Source: Sulfuricurvum sp. (GTDB taxonomy: Bacteria > Campylobacterota > Campylobacteria > Campylobacterales > Sulfurimonadaceae). Taken from it: a stretch of DNA of 64,000 bases. A model generated the notes under the pieces. It was not told where the DNA came from and did no database searches. It worked only from the letters and a program-made list of their open reading frames with translations. Shown here in pieces: positions 34,225 through 43,507 of the stretch. Within the stretch, counting starts at the first letter, position 1. Each line of letters starts with the position of its first letter. Location of the stretch: NCBI GenBank assembly GCA_028710885.1, contig JAQTTG010000002.1:1-64000 (forward strand), written 5' to 3'. Made by a program: the position numbers and the translations under genes.

Positions 34225-34448
34225 TTCTCTCCCGAAGAGCTGAAGAATCGATCATTATCGCCGATACAATCACCGTTAAAGTCGTCTCGATCGAAAAAGG
34301 TGTAGTAAAGCTTGGGATCGATGCCCCTCACAATATACGTGTATTAAGAAGCGAACTTGTACGTGCTGTCGAAGATTCTAATAAAGAAGCTTCGCATCTA
34401 CATGATGAATCACTCCTTCAACAACTGGTTCAAAAATTAAAATTATGA
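34218..34448 (+). CDS. csrA: Carbon storage regulator CsrA
   Basis: A 76-residue RNA-binding dimer that controls translation. It begins with the canonical MLILSRRAEESIIIAD and has GVVKLGIDAPHNIRVLRSEL, including the RNA-contact residues Leu4 and Arg44-type positions. In Campylobacterota CsrA is antagonised by FliW and mainly represses flagellin translation; fliW is not in this window. It overlaps truB by 7 nt and ispE by 4 nt, so translation is probably coupled. Confidence 0.97.
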   Translation: MLILSRRAEESIIIADTITVKVVSIEKGVVKLGIDAPHNIRVLRSELVRAVEDSNKEASHLHDESLLQQLVQKLKL

Positions 34449-35215
34449 TCCGTTATCCTGCCTACGCCAAAGTTAATATTTTCCTAAAAATCACTGGGAC
34501 TCGTGGAGAGTATCACACCATCACTTCCCGATTTATGCGTGTAAAATCCCTATTCGATACACTATGGTTCGAATCTAAATCAACACCTGAATTTGAAATA
34601 CGCGGTAATTTTGATTGTGAAGTAAGTTCCAATACCATCTATAAGGCTTATAAACATCTCCTCGCATCCACCCATTCGGAAAGACTTTCCTCATTTATGG
34701 AAACACATGCCGTGTGCGTTGAAAAAAAAATCCCCTCTTTTGCGGGTCTTGGCGGCGGAAGTTCAGATGCAGCAACCTTTTTACGAATGTGCAATGAAGA
34801 GTTAGAGTTAGGATTAAATATTGAAGAACTCGCTGAGATCGGTTCAAACGTCGGTGCCGATGTCCCCTTTTTTGTTTATGGCTATGAATCTGCAAACGTC
34901 AGCGGTATCGGAGAGATTGTTAAACACTTTGATGAGCCGTTGATAAATTTCGATGTCATCACCCCCAATATACAAATCAGCACTCCTGCGGTCTATCACT
35001 ACTATCGGGAAAACCTCTATGCACCGATCAGTACTGAAGAAGCACTACGTCTCGAATCAGCCACTTCACGTGAAATTCTTGATTCTATGGATCCTAAGGT
35101 AGCAAATGACCTTTATCTCTCTGCATTAGGATGCTATAGTGAATTAGAGGAAAAAGAGGGGTGGTTTTTTTCAGGAAGTGGAAGCAGTTTTTTTAGAATT
35201 AAGGAAAGTAATTAA
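34445..35215 (+). CDS. ispE: 4-diphosphocytidyl-2-C-methyl-erythritol kinase
   Basis: A 256-residue GHMP kinase of the MEP isoprenoid pathway. It starts with [19 protein letters not shown]. The ATP loop is [18 protein letters not shown] near residue 99, and [10 protein letters not shown] is the IspE substrate segment. The length is slightly below E. coli IspE (283). It overlaps csrA by 4 nt (ATGA) and smpB by 1 nt. Confidence 0.95.
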   Translation: MIRYPAYAKVNIFLKITGTRGEYHTITSRFMRVKSLFDTLWFESKSTPEFEIRGNFDCEVSSNTIYKAYKHLLASTHSERLSSFMETHAVCVEKKIPSFAGLGGGSSDAATFLRMCNEELELGLNIEELAEIGSNVGADVPFFVYGYESANVSGIGEIVKHFDEPLINFDVITPNIQISTPAVYHYYRENLYAPISTEEALRLESATSREILDSMDPKVANDLYLSALGCYSELEEKEGWFFSGSGSSFFRIKESN

Positions 35216-35667
35216 TGGGCGAGAATATAGCCACCAATAAAAAAGCATTTTTCGACTACTACATCGAAGAAAAATTCGAAGCCGGACTCGTACTAAAAGG
35301 ATCTGAAGTCAAAGCCTTGCGTGCGGCACGTGTTAACCTCAAAGACGGCTTTATCAAGATCGTACGCGGCGAAGCATTCGTATTCGGTGTCCATATCGGC
35401 GTACTCGATACAACGCATCATTTTTATGCCCACGAAGAACGTGGAAGCCGTAAGCTCCTCCTTCATAAAAAACAGATTGACAAAATGTTCAAGGCAGTCG
35501 AAAAAGAAGGGTTTACTCTTGTACCGCTTAGTATCTATTTCAATGACAAAAACCTCGCTAAAATGCAAGTAGCCATCGTCAAAGGGAAAAAACTCTACGA
35601 CAAACGTGATGATTTAAAAGAGAAAAGTCTTAAACGGGATATGGAACGGGCTTTAAAAGGGGAATAA
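35215..35667 (+). CDS. smpB: SsrA-binding protein SmpB
   Basis: A 150-residue partner of tmRNA in ribosome rescue. Typical segments are [38 protein letters not shown] and a basic C-terminal tail ([19 protein letters not shown]). It begins in a TAATG overlap with ispE and ends the operon. No tmRNA gene was seen nearby. Confidence 0.97.
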   Translation: MGENIATNKKAFFDYYIEEKFEAGLVLKGSEVKALRAARVNLKDGFIKIVRGEAFVFGVHIGVLDTTHHFYAHEERGSRKLLLHKKQIDKMFKAVEKEGFTLVPLSIYFNDKNLAKMQVAIVKGKKLYDKRDDLKEKSLKRDMERALKGE

Positions 35668-35726
35668 ACTCTTCCATATCCAATGAGATAGAAAGTTATA
35701 TTTTCGATTTTAGCTAGATGATTATG

Positions 35727-35758
35727 ATAAAAAAAAGATTCTGCCGCGAAAGCGACAG
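35727..35758 (-). terminator. Terminator of the rplS operon
   Basis: On the minus strand CTGTCGC-TTTC-GCGGCAG (35741-35758, 7 bp with one G-U) is followed by a run of eight T's. It lies 6 nt after the rplS stop codon and is the clearest intrinsic terminator in the window. The opposite strand lacks a T-run, so it does not serve smpB. Confidence 0.85.
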
Positions 35759-35764
35759 GAGGGA

Positions 35765-36124
35765 TTATTTGCGGCGAATTTCTTTAATACGCGCTGCTTT
35801 ACCTGCAAGGTCACGAAGGTAGAACAATTTCGCACGACGTACACGTCCACGGCGAAGAACTTCGATTTTTTCTAGGCTATCACTGTAGATTGGGAATACA
35901 CGCTCAATACCAACACCGTTAGCACCGATTTTACGTACAGTAATAGTTTTACCAGTACCTTCTCCACGGATAGAGATACAGATACCTTCATAATTTTGAA
36001 CGCGTGATTTATCACCCTCTTTAATGGTTACAGCCAAACGAAGAGTGTCACCCGCACGGAACTCAGGAACGTTTTTGTTAGCGATTTGTGCTTGCTCGAA
36101 ACTTGCAATGTACTTATTTTTCAT
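35765..36124 (-). CDS. rplS: Ribosomal protein L19
   Basis: A 119-residue large-subunit protein at the 30S-50S interface. It has [26 protein letters not shown], the conserved start of L19, then [19 protein letters not shown] and a basic C-terminus [18 protein letters not shown]. It is last in the rpsP-khpA-rimM-trmD-rplS operon, overlapping trmD by 11 nt, and is followed by a strong terminator. Confidence 0.98.
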   Translation of the reverse strand: MKNKYIASFEQAQIANKNVPEFRAGDTLRLAVTIKEGDKSRVQNYEGICISIRGEGTGKTITVRKIGANGVGIERVFPIYSDSLEKIEVLRRGRVRRAKLFYLRDLAGKAARIKEIRRK

Positions 36125-36809
36125 AAGATGTCCTTATTTTATGCTTTTGAAGCTGCTCCGGTCTGAAGTATTTTGTTTTGCATTCAGACAGAGACGATTT
36201 TAGTGCACGAATTTTACTGTGATTTCCCTTTAAGTATTCTGATGGAACACTCATATTCTCATAAACAGGGGGTTTTCCGAATGAAGGGGCTTCAAGTAGT
36301 GGCGATTCGAAACTCTCGTATTCCAAAGACTCGCTGTTTCCCAAAACACCTTCGATATTTCGGGCGATTGCATCGGTCATTACCAAAGAAGGAAGTTCCC
36401 CTCCGGTAAGGACATAATCGCCGATACTGAACACTTCATCACCAAAGCGTTCAACTACCCTCTCATCGATCCCTTCATACCGTCCGCTTACGAAAACCAC
36501 ATGGGACTTTCGGGCGAGACGTTTGGCATCGTTTTGGGTAAATTGTTTCCCTACCGGAGCAACAAAAATAATATGGGCCTCTTTTTCCAATGTCTGAAGT
36601 GCATCAAACAAAGGCTGTGGAGTCATCACCATACCGGCTCCGCCGCCTGCAGCCGTATCGTCTACTTTGTGATGGCGTGAAGCGCTAAAGTCTCTCGGAT
36701 TGAGATAGGAAACCGAAAATTTACCCGACTCCATAGCTCGTTTAAGGATAGAATCCTGAAAATATCCCTCGATCAGATTGGAAAAAATAGTGACATACGT
36801 AAAATGCAT
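36114..36809 (-). CDS. trmD: tRNA (guanine-37-N1)-methyltransferase
   Basis: A 231-residue SPOUT enzyme that makes m1G37 and prevents frameshifting. The trefoil-knot signatures [17 protein letters not shown] and [17 protein letters not shown] are present, with [13 protein letters not shown] upstream. Length is near E. coli TrmD (255). It starts in a TAATG overlap with rimM and overlaps rplS by 11 nt. Confidence 0.97.
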   Translation of the reverse strand: MHFTYVTIFSNLIEGYFQDSILKRAMESGKFSVSYLNPRDFSASRHHKVDDTAAGGGAGMVMTPQPLFDALQTLEKEAHIIFVAPVGKQFTQNDAKRLARKSHVVFVSGRYEGIDERVVERFGDEVFSIGDYVLTGGELPSLVMTDAIARNIEGVLGNSESLEYESFESPLLEAPSFGKPPVYENMSVPSEYLKGNHSKIRALKSSLSECKTKYFRPEQLQKHKIRTSYEK

Positions 36810-37363
36810 TACGATGCCTCTAACAGATCCAATCCGCCCTCTACGGTTATCACTTTAGCGATAGCATCGGCTTTAAGAACGAAGCGATCAATATAAGGGA
36901 TTAGAAACGTCGCAGGAAGCTCTTTTGCAACCAATGACGCCTCGGTAGTTACCAGTAAATAGTCCAACGGTCCGATACGCTCGATCTCTTGAACTTTGCC
37001 CAAAACAGACTCACCCTCTACAACACTAGCACCGATCAAATCAAACCAAAAAAATTCATTCTCGCCAAGATTACAACGCTCTCGTGTTACTTCAAAAGTG
37101 GTAAAAAGTTTGGCATTTGTCAGAGCTTTAGCCGCTTCAGGAGAATCAATTCCCTTGATATGAGCTAACTGCCGATCAGGGTTGTATGATGCTAAAATAA
37201 TATCTTTTCCATTTTCAAGGGTAAAAGAACTATTCGCTTTAAATTGTTCAGGAAAGTCTGTGTAGAGGTTTAATTTCATGTCCCCTTTTAAGCCGACTGT
37301 TCGGCCTAAAGTGGCAACATGCAGTAGATTTGCAGAAGGTGAATTACGAAAGCGGTTCGACAT
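36809..37363 (-). CDS. rimM: Ribosome maturation factor RimM
   Basis: About 184 residues. The N-terminal RimM domain has LHVATLGRTVGLKGDMKLNL, and the C-terminal PRC-barrel has FFWFDLIGASVVEGESVLGK and LIPYIDRFV. It assists 16S rRNA processing. I place the start at ATG 37363 inside the 3' end of khpA (20-nt overlap). There is no ribosome site, so translational coupling is likely; the frame is open further upstream. Confidence 0.94.
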   Translation of the reverse strand: MSNRFRNSPSANLLHVATLGRTVGLKGDMKLNLYTDFPEQFKANSSFTLENGKDIILASYNPDRQLAHIKGIDSPEAAKALTNAKLFTTFEVTRERCNLGENEFFWFDLIGASVVEGESVLGKVQEIERIGPLDYLLVTTEASLVAKELPATFLIPYIDRFVLKADAIAKVITVEGGLDLLEAS

Positions 37364-37583
37364 TAATACGATAGCTCTTTCCATCTTTAGCTTTACAGCC
37401 CGAGATGACAGTTTTGATCGCACCGATCATTTTACCCTCTTTACCGATTAATTTACCTACATCTGCTTGATTTGCATATAGGACGATTTCGGTCACTTCA
37501 TCACCATCAAATGATTCTACCCTGATTTCCTCAGGGTAACTGGCTACTAATTTAGCAAAACCTGCGACGAAGTCCGCAACCAT
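37344..37583 (-). CDS. khpA: KH-domain RNA-binding protein KhpA
   Basis: A 79-residue single KH domain with LIGKEGKMIGAIKTVI, the GxxG RNA-binding loop. In other bacteria KhpA pairs with KhpB/Jag to bind many RNAs. Its place between rpsP and rimM is the usual one. It starts 2 nt after rpsP. Confidence 0.93.
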   Translation of the reverse strand: MVADFVAGFAKLVASYPEEIRVESFDGDEVTEIVLYANQADVGKLIGKEGKMIGAIKTVISGCKAKDGKSYRINVEPLS

Positions 37584-37585
37584 CT

Positions 37586-37816
37586 TTATTTACCGGTAAT
37601 TTTTTTAACGCGATCTGACATTTGAGCACCAACACTCAACCAGTAGTTAAGACGCTCTTCATCTACTTTAGTAGTAATAGGGTCTGTCATTGGGTTATAG
37701 TACCCGATCAATTCGATCCAACCGCCGTCACGACGTTTGCGACTATCGGTTACCGCGATACGGTAGAAAGGTTGTTTTTTGCGACCCATACGGGTTAAAC
37801 GGATGACTGTTGCCAT
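37586..37816 (-). CDS. rpsP: Ribosomal protein S16
   Basis: A 76-residue-class small-subunit protein beginning [20 protein letters not shown], with [20 protein letters not shown] chose ATG 37816 with AAGGA about 7 nt upstream; the frame is open 30 nt further, without support. It is the first gene after two adjacent hairpins that follow ffh. Confidence 0.97.
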   Translation of the reverse strand: MATVIRLTRMGRKKQPFYRIAVTDSRKRRDGGWIELIGYYNPMTDPITTKVDEERLNYWLSVGAQMSDRVKKITGK

Positions 37817-37844
37817 TGTGTGTCCTTTAAATATGTTTTGCACC

Positions 37845-37902
37845 AAGAAGCTTAGAAGAGTGTTTTACCCACAAAAGTAAAAGAAAAACCTCTAAGCTGC
37901 TT
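37845..37902 (-). promoter_or_regulatory. Hairpin in the rpsP leader
   Basis: AAG-AGCTTAGA and TCTAAGCT-CTT form an 11-bp stem with one internal mismatch and a long loop (37857-37890). It abuts the inverted repeat at 37903-37951 with no gap and ends 28 nt before the rpsP start codon. It may be a leader structure for ribosomal-protein feedback; no ligand motif is recognised. Confidence 0.45.
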
Positions 37903-37951
37903 CAAATGCTAAGTTATAAACTCTTATCAAAAGTTCATAACTTAGTATTTG
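37903..37951 (-). terminator. Inverted repeat after ffh
   Basis: Arms at 37903-37917 and 37937-37951 (CAAATGCTAAGTTAT and ATAACTTAGTATTTG) match over 15 positions with one G-T. It lies 6 nt after the ffh stop codon. No T-run follows on the minus strand, so it may be a processing or attenuating structure rather than a full terminator. Confidence 0.5.
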
Positions 37952-37957
37952 AAAGGG

Positions 37958-39304
37958 TTAGCGTGGTAAACGCGCCCCTTGCATCTGACCCATCATATTT
38001 TGAAGGTCTTTCATCCCCGACTTACCTGAAAAACGTTTAGCCATTTTTGAAGCATTTTTAAACTGTTTCAAAATTCGGTTAACATCAACGATTTCAAGCC
38101 CACACCCTTTTGCCAAACGAGCTTTACGGCTATTATTAAGAAGTTCTGGGTCTTCACGCTCTTTTAACGTCATAGACGAAACAAGTGCTTTAATCTTTTT
38201 GAGTTCACCGGAGTTTTCCAAATCAAAATCTTTGAGCGCAGACGCCATGCCACCCATACCTGGAATCATCCCCATAATGGATTTCATACTCCCCATTTTT
38301 TTGAGGCTCTCCATCTGTTCAAGAAAATCGTTAAAATTAAATTCCCCTTTTTTGATCTTCTTAGTTAGGGCTTTTGCCTTTTTCTCATCAATCACCGAAG
38401 CCGTACGTTCCGCTAAACCTTCTATATCTCCAAAGCCCATAAGACGGTTGACGATGCGATCTGGAAGAAAGATTTCAAGGTCTTCCATTTTTTCACCTGC
38501 ACCGATAAAGCGAAGTGGTACTTGAATCTGAGAAGCGATACCTAAAGCCACGCCCCCTTTAGAGTCACCGTCATATTTTGTGAGGATGACTCCGTCAATA
38601 CCGATTTTCTCGTTAAACGTCGCGGCGGTACGAACTGCGTCTTGACCGGCTAGTGAGTCCGCGACATAGAAAATCTCATGCGGATTGGCAACCGCTTTGA
38701 CTTCCGCCAATTCGCCCATCAACTCATCATCGATTGCAAGACGTCCCGCCGTATCGATTAAGACGACATCAACCAGAACTTTTTTTGCATGATCTAATGC
38801 TGCTTTGACAACCTCAACCGGATTTTTTGTTGCATCATCGGCATAGAGTTCAACATCAATAGCACCGCACACTTGGCGAAGCTGTTCAACCGCCGCAAGA
38901 CGCTGCAAGTCTGCCGCTACGACGAGTACTTTCTTCTTTTGGCGCACTTTGAGCCAATTCGCAAGCTTTCCTGTTGTCGTTGTTTTACCCGAACCTTGCA
39001 AACCGCTCATCAAAATGACAGTCGGAGATACCGGTGCGTAAACAAACCCTGATTTGCCTTTAACGTCCAAAAGAGCATAAAGTGATTGTCGAAGCGCATC
39101 AAGAAATTGATCTTTTCCAATACCGCTTTGTTTGGTTTGAATCTCGACCGAATCAATAAGTTCTTTAACAACTTTGTGATTTACATCGGCTTTCAACAAC
39201 GCTTTTTTAAGTTCGCCGAGAGCCTTGGTTAACGCCTTTTCGTCGTCATGAAAACGGATTTTACGAATGGCAGATGTAAACGATTCGGTCAGTGTATCAA
39301 ACAC
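37958..39304 (-). CDS. ffh: Signal recognition particle protein Ffh
   Basis: A 448-residue SRP GTPase that directs membrane proteins to the translocon. The N domain is followed by the G domain with GLQGSGKTTTTGKLA, VAADLQRLAAVEQL, DTAGRLAIDDELM and TKYDGDSKGG. The Met-rich M domain (about 305-448) has MGSMKSIMGMIPGMGGM, and binds 4.5S RNA. Length is normal. The RNA gene was not seen in the window. Confidence 0.98.
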   Translation of the reverse strand: MFDTLTESFTSAIRKIRFHDDEKALTKALGELKKALLKADVNHKVVKELIDSVEIQTKQSGIGKDQFLDALRQSLYALLDVKGKSGFVYAPVSPTVILMSGLQGSGKTTTTGKLANWLKVRQKKKVLVVAADLQRLAAVEQLRQVCGAIDVELYADDATKNPVEVVKAALDHAKKVLVDVVLIDTAGRLAIDDELMGELAEVKAVANPHEIFYVADSLAGQDAVRTAATFNEKIGIDGVILTKYDGDSKGGVALGIASQIQVPLRFIGAGEKMEDLEIFLPDRIVNRLMGFGDIEGLAERTASVIDEKKAKALTKKIKKGEFNFNDFLEQMESLKKMGSMKSIMGMIPGMGGMASALKDFDLENSGELKKIKALVSSMTLKEREDPELLNNSRKARLAKGCGLEIVDVNRILKQFKNASKMAKRFSGKSGMKDLQNMMGQMQGARLPR

Positions 39305-39348
39305 AAAAACTCCTAAATGCTTTGGTTACAGGGTATAAAAAGTTTCGA

Positions 39349-39354
39349 ATTATA
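39349..39354 (-). promoter_or_regulatory. -10 box of ffh
   Basis: TATAAT on the minus strand 44 nt before the ffh ATG, preceded by an A/T-rich stretch and no -35. AGGAG is present about 7 nt before the start codon. Confidence 0.55.
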
Positions 39355-39387
39355 CTTAATTTTTTCTTGATTTAGACTTTAGGAATT

Positions 39388-40125
39388 TTAACTCCCAAAA
39401 TGTCCAAACACTTTCGGTTCCGGTGCTTCAAATGTTCGCCCCAATAATGTCACTTTTGCAGCATGAAGCATTACGCGTTTCGACTGTCGTCCGCCGTAAC
39501 TTTCATCCCCGATAATCGGATGCTGCGCGTATTTCATGTGAGCGCGGATTTGGTGCGTTCGTCCGTGATGAATAATGAGTTGTACTTTGGTCTTTTTCCC
39601 TGAAATTTCCAAAGGGGTTACTTCGGTTATAGCAGGCTTTCCATTTTTAGCAACCTTGGTATAGGCTTTGTTCCCTTTTTTCTCGGTAATAAGCGGCTGA
39701 TCAATCACGAACGGCTCACTAACCAACCCTTCTACCCACGCAACGTACTCTTTATAGACGTTGTCTTTTTTAAACTCACTAATCGCTTTGAGACGAAATT
39801 CTTCATTTTTGACAAGCATCAAGACACCACTCGTCTCACGATCAAGACGATGAAGAAGTTGTGAACCTTTAAACTGACGCTCAATCTCATCTGAGTTAAC
39901 AAATGCCGGTTTATCGACAACAATCAAATCGTCATTTTCAAAAATCGGACGTACTTTTTCCACTTTTTGGACAATAAAAATCGTCTTTGGACTGATCTCG
40001 CCACGTGCGATCATCACCTTGTTGTTTCCAACATAAACCAAACCACGATCGATCAGTGATTTCGCCTCAGAGTTGGATATTCCCTCTTGCTCCGCTAGGA
40101 GCTTATACGCTTTTGGTTTTTCCAT
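39388..40125 (-). CDS. RluA-family pseudouridine synthase
   Basis: A 245-residue RluA-type enzyme. The catalytic motif is LLHRLDRETSGVLML (Asp in HRLDRETSG), preceded by NDDLIVVDKPAFV and followed by HHGRTHQIRAHM. A short N-terminal S4-like segment (LAEQEGISNSEAKSLIDRG) may aid RNA binding. The target uridine cannot be assigned. It overlaps the waaA 3' end by 23 nt. Confidence 0.92.
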   Translation of the reverse strand: MEKPKAYKLLAEQEGISNSEAKSLIDRGLVYVGNNKVMIARGEISPKTIFIVQKVEKVRPIFENDDLIVVDKPAFVNSDEIERQFKGSQLLHRLDRETSGVLMLVKNEEFRLKAISEFKKDNVYKEYVAWVEGLVSEPFVIDQPLITEKKGNKAYTKVAKNGKPAITEVTPLEISGKKTKVQLIIHHGRTHQIRAHMKYAQHPIIGDESYGGRQSKRVMLHAAKVTLLGRTFEAPEPKVFGHFGS

Positions 40126-41290
40126 TTTTATTCTCCGTTAAATAATTGATTACTTTTTGCAGATCAACACTTCCGTTAATCTGTGATGGCGGCATCGTTT
40201 CTGCATTTCTCAACGCATCAGTGATCCCTTCCAATGAACTAAACTGAACATGTGAGACGTATTTAAACAACTCACGTTGTAAAAATATCTCTTTTCCTGT
40301 AATAATTTTACACCCAAAATGAGCGGGTTCAAGTGGATTATGTCCACCGATAGGTGCAAATGCTCCCCCTAAAATCGCTATATCGCTGATCGCATAGAGG
40401 TTGTTCAGCTCACCCATCGCATCGACAAGGGTAATATCCTCTGTAATCGTTTGCGACTCGCTCCAACGTGAAAAACTCAGTCCTGAAACACTACATTCAA
40501 TCAAATCACCCACTTTGGTAAATCGTTCAGGATGGCGTGGAACGACAAGAAGTTTAGCTGATGGGTTATACTTGCGATACTCTATAAACCCTTGGAGTAT
40601 CCCCTCCTCTTCCCCCTCGTGGGTACTGGCGGCGACGATTACCATCCCCGTTGGCTTCTCATAATGTTTTGTCGCTTCAATCTTTTGGGCGAGTTTAATA
40701 TTACCGACCACTTCGATATTTTTTGCCCCTAAAGCGATAAAGCGTGCCATATCCTCTGTGCTTTGACAAAAAATACGATCACACTGCGACAATAAAATCC
40801 GATAAAACCATCGTAACCGATAGTATTTCGGAAAGCTGCGGTCGCTAATACGGGCATTGAGTGCGATCACCCGCGCTCCGCGTGTACGGGCTAAGCGAAA
40901 GAGCAGATACCAAAACTCCGCTTCGAGAACAACGAGCGTTTTAGGGCGCTCAATCCAAAACCATAGCCATAACTCATAGGGCAAATAGCGCACTTGCGCG
41001 GCATATTTGGAAGCCGCTTCATACCCTGTATGGGTTATGACACTGATAGCAATCTTTTTATCACCCAATTTTTCCACAATCGGTGCAATCGCTTTGGCCT
41101 CACCCAATGAGCAAACATGGAACCAAATTTCATGCGGGTTAAACGGAGGATTTTTTATCCCGAAAAACCGTGCCGGTATCGACTGACGATATTTTTTCTT
41201 GAATGAAAAGATGAGCAGAAGAGGAAAAGCTACAACGTAAAAAAACGTTGCAACTAATGTATAAAAAAGGTCAAACAGTACGTTACGCAC
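40103..41290 (-). CDS. waaA: Kdo transferase WaaA
   Basis: About 395 residues, one N-terminal membrane anchor (LFYTLVATFFYVVAFPLLLI) and a GT-B glycosyltransferase. It adds Kdo to lipid A at the inner membrane. Signatures: IWFHVCSLGEAKAIAPIV with the catalytic Glu, LEAEFWYLLF, and GGAFAPIGGHNPLEPAHFG near the C-terminus. I chose GTG 41290, which overlaps the upstream stop codon by 8 nt; the longer frame would lie inside the upstream gene. Confidence 0.93.
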   Translation of the reverse strand: MRNVLFDLFYTLVATFFYVVAFPLLLIFSFKKKYRQSIPARFFGIKNPPFNPHEIWFHVCSLGEAKAIAPIVEKLGDKKIAISVITHTGYEAASKYAAQVRYLPYELWLWFWIERPKTLVVLEAEFWYLLFRLARTRGARVIALNARISDRSFPKYYRLRWFYRILLSQCDRIFCQSTEDMARFIALGAKNIEVVGNIKLAQKIEATKHYEKPTGMVIVAASTHEGEEEGILQGFIEYRKYNPSAKLLVVPRHPERFTKVGDLIECSVSGLSFSRWSESQTITEDITLVDAMGELNNLYAISDIAILGGAFAPIGGHNPLEPAHFGCKIITGKEIFLQRELFKYVSHVQFSSLEGITDALRNAETMPPSQINGSVDLQKVINYLTENKNGKTKSV

Positions 41291-42008
41291 CGATAGCGTC
41301 AGAGCTCGGTTCCAAGAACAGGATACGTCCACAATGTGGACACATCGTGATCTCTTCACCTTTGATAACATCTGAATAAACTTTATCGCTAATTGCCATA
41401 TAGCATCCCATACATGCTTGATTACGAACAGGAACTGCCGTTGTATTTTTTGCCCAACGACGGATTTTTTGGTAAAACGATAACCCTTTTTGATTCATAG
41501 CACCTACCAAAGCCTCTTTACGGGAAAAAACTTCTTTGCGTTCTTCATCAATTTGTGCCAATTTAACATCAACATCAGCTTTTACAGAAGATAGGCTTGA
41601 TTCAATTTCAGTTTCTTTTACTTCTAACTCATCAATTTTCGCTTGTTTATGATCGATCAATTTTTCCAATCGTGCAATCTCTTCATTAGCAAAATTTACT
41701 TGTTCTTTAGCAATTTCTTCTTCTAACTGGAGAGATTTCATCTCACGCTCAGTTTTAATCTCAGCACTTTTTCGTCCATTTTCTTCCAATTTTGCGGAGA
41801 GTTCGGATAAGTGAAGCTCATTTTTGTGCTTTTTGATCTGTTCATCTTTGATCTCTTGTTTCAAAGCTGAAATATCATCTGAAACACTTTTTTTAGTCGC
41901 TAAAAGTGCTTCATACTGAAGGTTAGCTTCTTCGATTTGTGGTTCAAATGCATCGATCTCTTTATCAACATGAGAGAGCTCGATTAATTGTTCAAGGTGT
42001 TTGTTCAT
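41283..42008 (-). CDS. HP0958-like coiled-coil zinc ribbon protein
   Basis: A 241-residue protein. Residues 1-170 form a long charged coiled coil, and the C-terminus is a C4 zinc ribbon (CMGCYM...CPHCGR). It matches the Helicobacter HP0958 type, reported to stabilise sigma-54 (RpoN) and bind flaA mRNA in flagellar control. That role is borrowed knowledge. It is between nif3-like and waaA, the same order I recall in Campylobacter. Confidence 0.88.
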   Translation of the reverse strand: MNKHLEQLIELSHVDKEIDAFEPQIEEANLQYEALLATKKSVSDDISALKQEIKDEQIKKHKNELHLSELSAKLEENGRKSAEIKTEREMKSLQLEEEIAKEQVNFANEEIARLEKLIDHKQAKIDELEVKETEIESSLSSVKADVDVKLAQIDEERKEVFSRKEALVGAMNQKGLSFYQKIRRWAKNTTAVPVRNQACMGCYMAISDKVYSDVIKGEEITMCPHCGRILFLEPSSDAIGA

Positions 42009-42047
42009 ACGGTTCCTTTTGGAGTTACACGATTACCTAATTTTAGC

Positions 42048-42770
42048 TCAAAGATAGGTGAAGGGGTTCTTAGATGGCGAAATTATAACACTCAATCCTA
42101 ATTTTTCCAAATACCCCCCTAAAACCTCGCCAAAATAGCGCTCGCTTTCATAGTGTCCAATGTCAATCATCGATAATCCAAGCGCGTGAGCTTCCATTGC
42201 ATCATGGTATTTGATATCACCCGTCAAAAAACAATCAGCCTCAATATTGCGCATCAACGATGCACCCGATCCTGTCACCAATGCACACGTTCGGATGTGC
42301 TCATGACATTTCACTCCTCGGGTATGTGGCAATCCTAATGCCATTTTAATCTTGGCAGCAAACGTATCATACGACTCATCTACTCCAAGATAAACTACAA
42401 AACCCTCTTTGGCAATAATCGAATAACCTAAAACCTCAGTAGCAACATAATCATTAAGATGGGTTTGATCAAAATTGGTATGCATCGCAATATTGCTGAT
42501 ATTTTTTCGAATCAGTGGCGCAAGAATTTTTGCGGGGTATTGGTTGAACTGAAGTTGCTTAAGACCGCCAAAAATAACCGGATGATGGGTAATCAGCAAT
42601 GCATTTTCTGGAATTGCATCAATCAGCTCTTCATCAATATCAATACTCAAAACGACCTGAGTAATATCTTGCGAAAAATCACCAACCAAAAGTCCTGAAT
42701 TATCCCAATTCTCTTGCATTACAAACGGTGAAAGTTCATCCAAATACGTATAAATCTCTTGTACTGTCAT
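42048..42770 (-). CDS. Nif3-like dinuclear metal protein
   Basis: A 240-residue protein of the Nif3/YbgI (DUF34) family. Metal ligands include the His pair in LLITHHPVIFGGLK, MHTNFDQTHLN and the C-terminal IDIGHYESERYF. The family forms hexamers with two metals per subunit; links to GTP cyclohydrolase or metallochaperone activity are unsettled. It overlaps the NYN gene by 4 nt. Confidence 0.93.
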   Translation of the reverse strand: MTVQEIYTYLDELSPFVMQENWDNSGLLVGDFSQDITQVVLSIDIDEELIDAIPENALLITHHPVIFGGLKQLQFNQYPAKILAPLIRKNISNIAMHTNFDQTHLNDYVATEVLGYSIIAKEGFVVYLGVDESYDTFAAKIKMALGLPHTRGVKCHEHIRTCALVTGSGASLMRNIEADCFLTGDIKYHDAMEAHALGLSMIDIGHYESERYFGEVLGGYLEKLGLSVIISPSKNPFTYL

Positions 42771-43507
42771 TTTTCATAGCTCCTTTTATGCCGTTTAAGC
42801 CGCACATGAACTGCTTGTGATCCTGATAAAGGGTCAGAATATTTAAATTCAAATTCTCCAAGAGCCTCTATCAAATCTAACAATTTTTTATAACCGTAAC
42901 TACGGGGATCGAATTCAGGAGATTTGTTTATCAGATTCTGTCCAATAGAGCCTAAATACGACCACCCCGCTTCATTGGTTGTATCTTCAATGGCATTACG
43001 GACAAGTGCTAACAATACTTTATCATCCGATTTTATTTTCGGACTAACCGGTTCTTTGTGATTTGAAGTACGACGAAGGTTTTCAGTGTAAACAAACTTA
43101 TCGCACACGCCAATAAAGGCTTTTGGAGTTTTTTGTTCTCCAAATCCGTATACTTTAATTCCTGATTCGCGGATACGGCTCGCCAAGCGGGTAAAATCGC
43201 TATCACTGGAGACGATGCAAAACCCGTCAAAATTTTTTGTATAAAGTAGATCCATGGCATCGATTATCATAGCGCTATCGGTCGCATTTTTTCCAGTTGT
43301 ATAAGCAAATTGTTGCATAGGATGAAGACCGTATTCCAAAAGGATACTTTTCCACCCTTTGAGTTTTGTATCAGTCCAGTCGCCATAAATTCGTTTAACA
43401 CTTGCAATGCCGTGTGCTGCAATTTCATCCATTAACCCTGCGATAATTGAAGGCTGAGAATTATCAGCATCAATCAAGACGGCTAGACGAGCTTGATGGT
43501 CAATCAT
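42767..43507 (-). CDS. NYN-domain nuclease with OST-HTH domain
   Basis: A 246-residue protein. The N-terminal NYN (PIN-like) domain (about 5-150) keeps its acidic residues in AVLIDADNSQPS, ATDSAMIIDAMDLL and IVSSDSDFTRLASRIRE. The C-terminal region (about 165-235) resembles an OST-HTH/LOTUS domain: LLALVRNAIEDTT...WSYLGSIGQNL...FDPRSYGYKKLLDLI. It likely cleaves or processes RNA; the target is unknown. It is coupled to its neighbours by 4-nt overlaps on both sides. Confidence 0.9.
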   Translation of the reverse strand: MIDHQARLAVLIDADNSQPSIIAGLMDEIAAHGIASVKRIYGDWTDTKLKGWKSILLEYGLHPMQQFAYTTGKNATDSAMIIDAMDLLYTKNFDGFCIVSSDSDFTRLASRIRESGIKVYGFGEQKTPKAFIGVCDKFVYTENLRRTSNHKEPVSPKIKSDDKVLLALVRNAIEDTTNEAGWSYLGSIGQNLINKSPEFDPRSYGYKKLLDLIEALGEFEFKYSDPLSGSQAVHVRLKRHKRSYEK

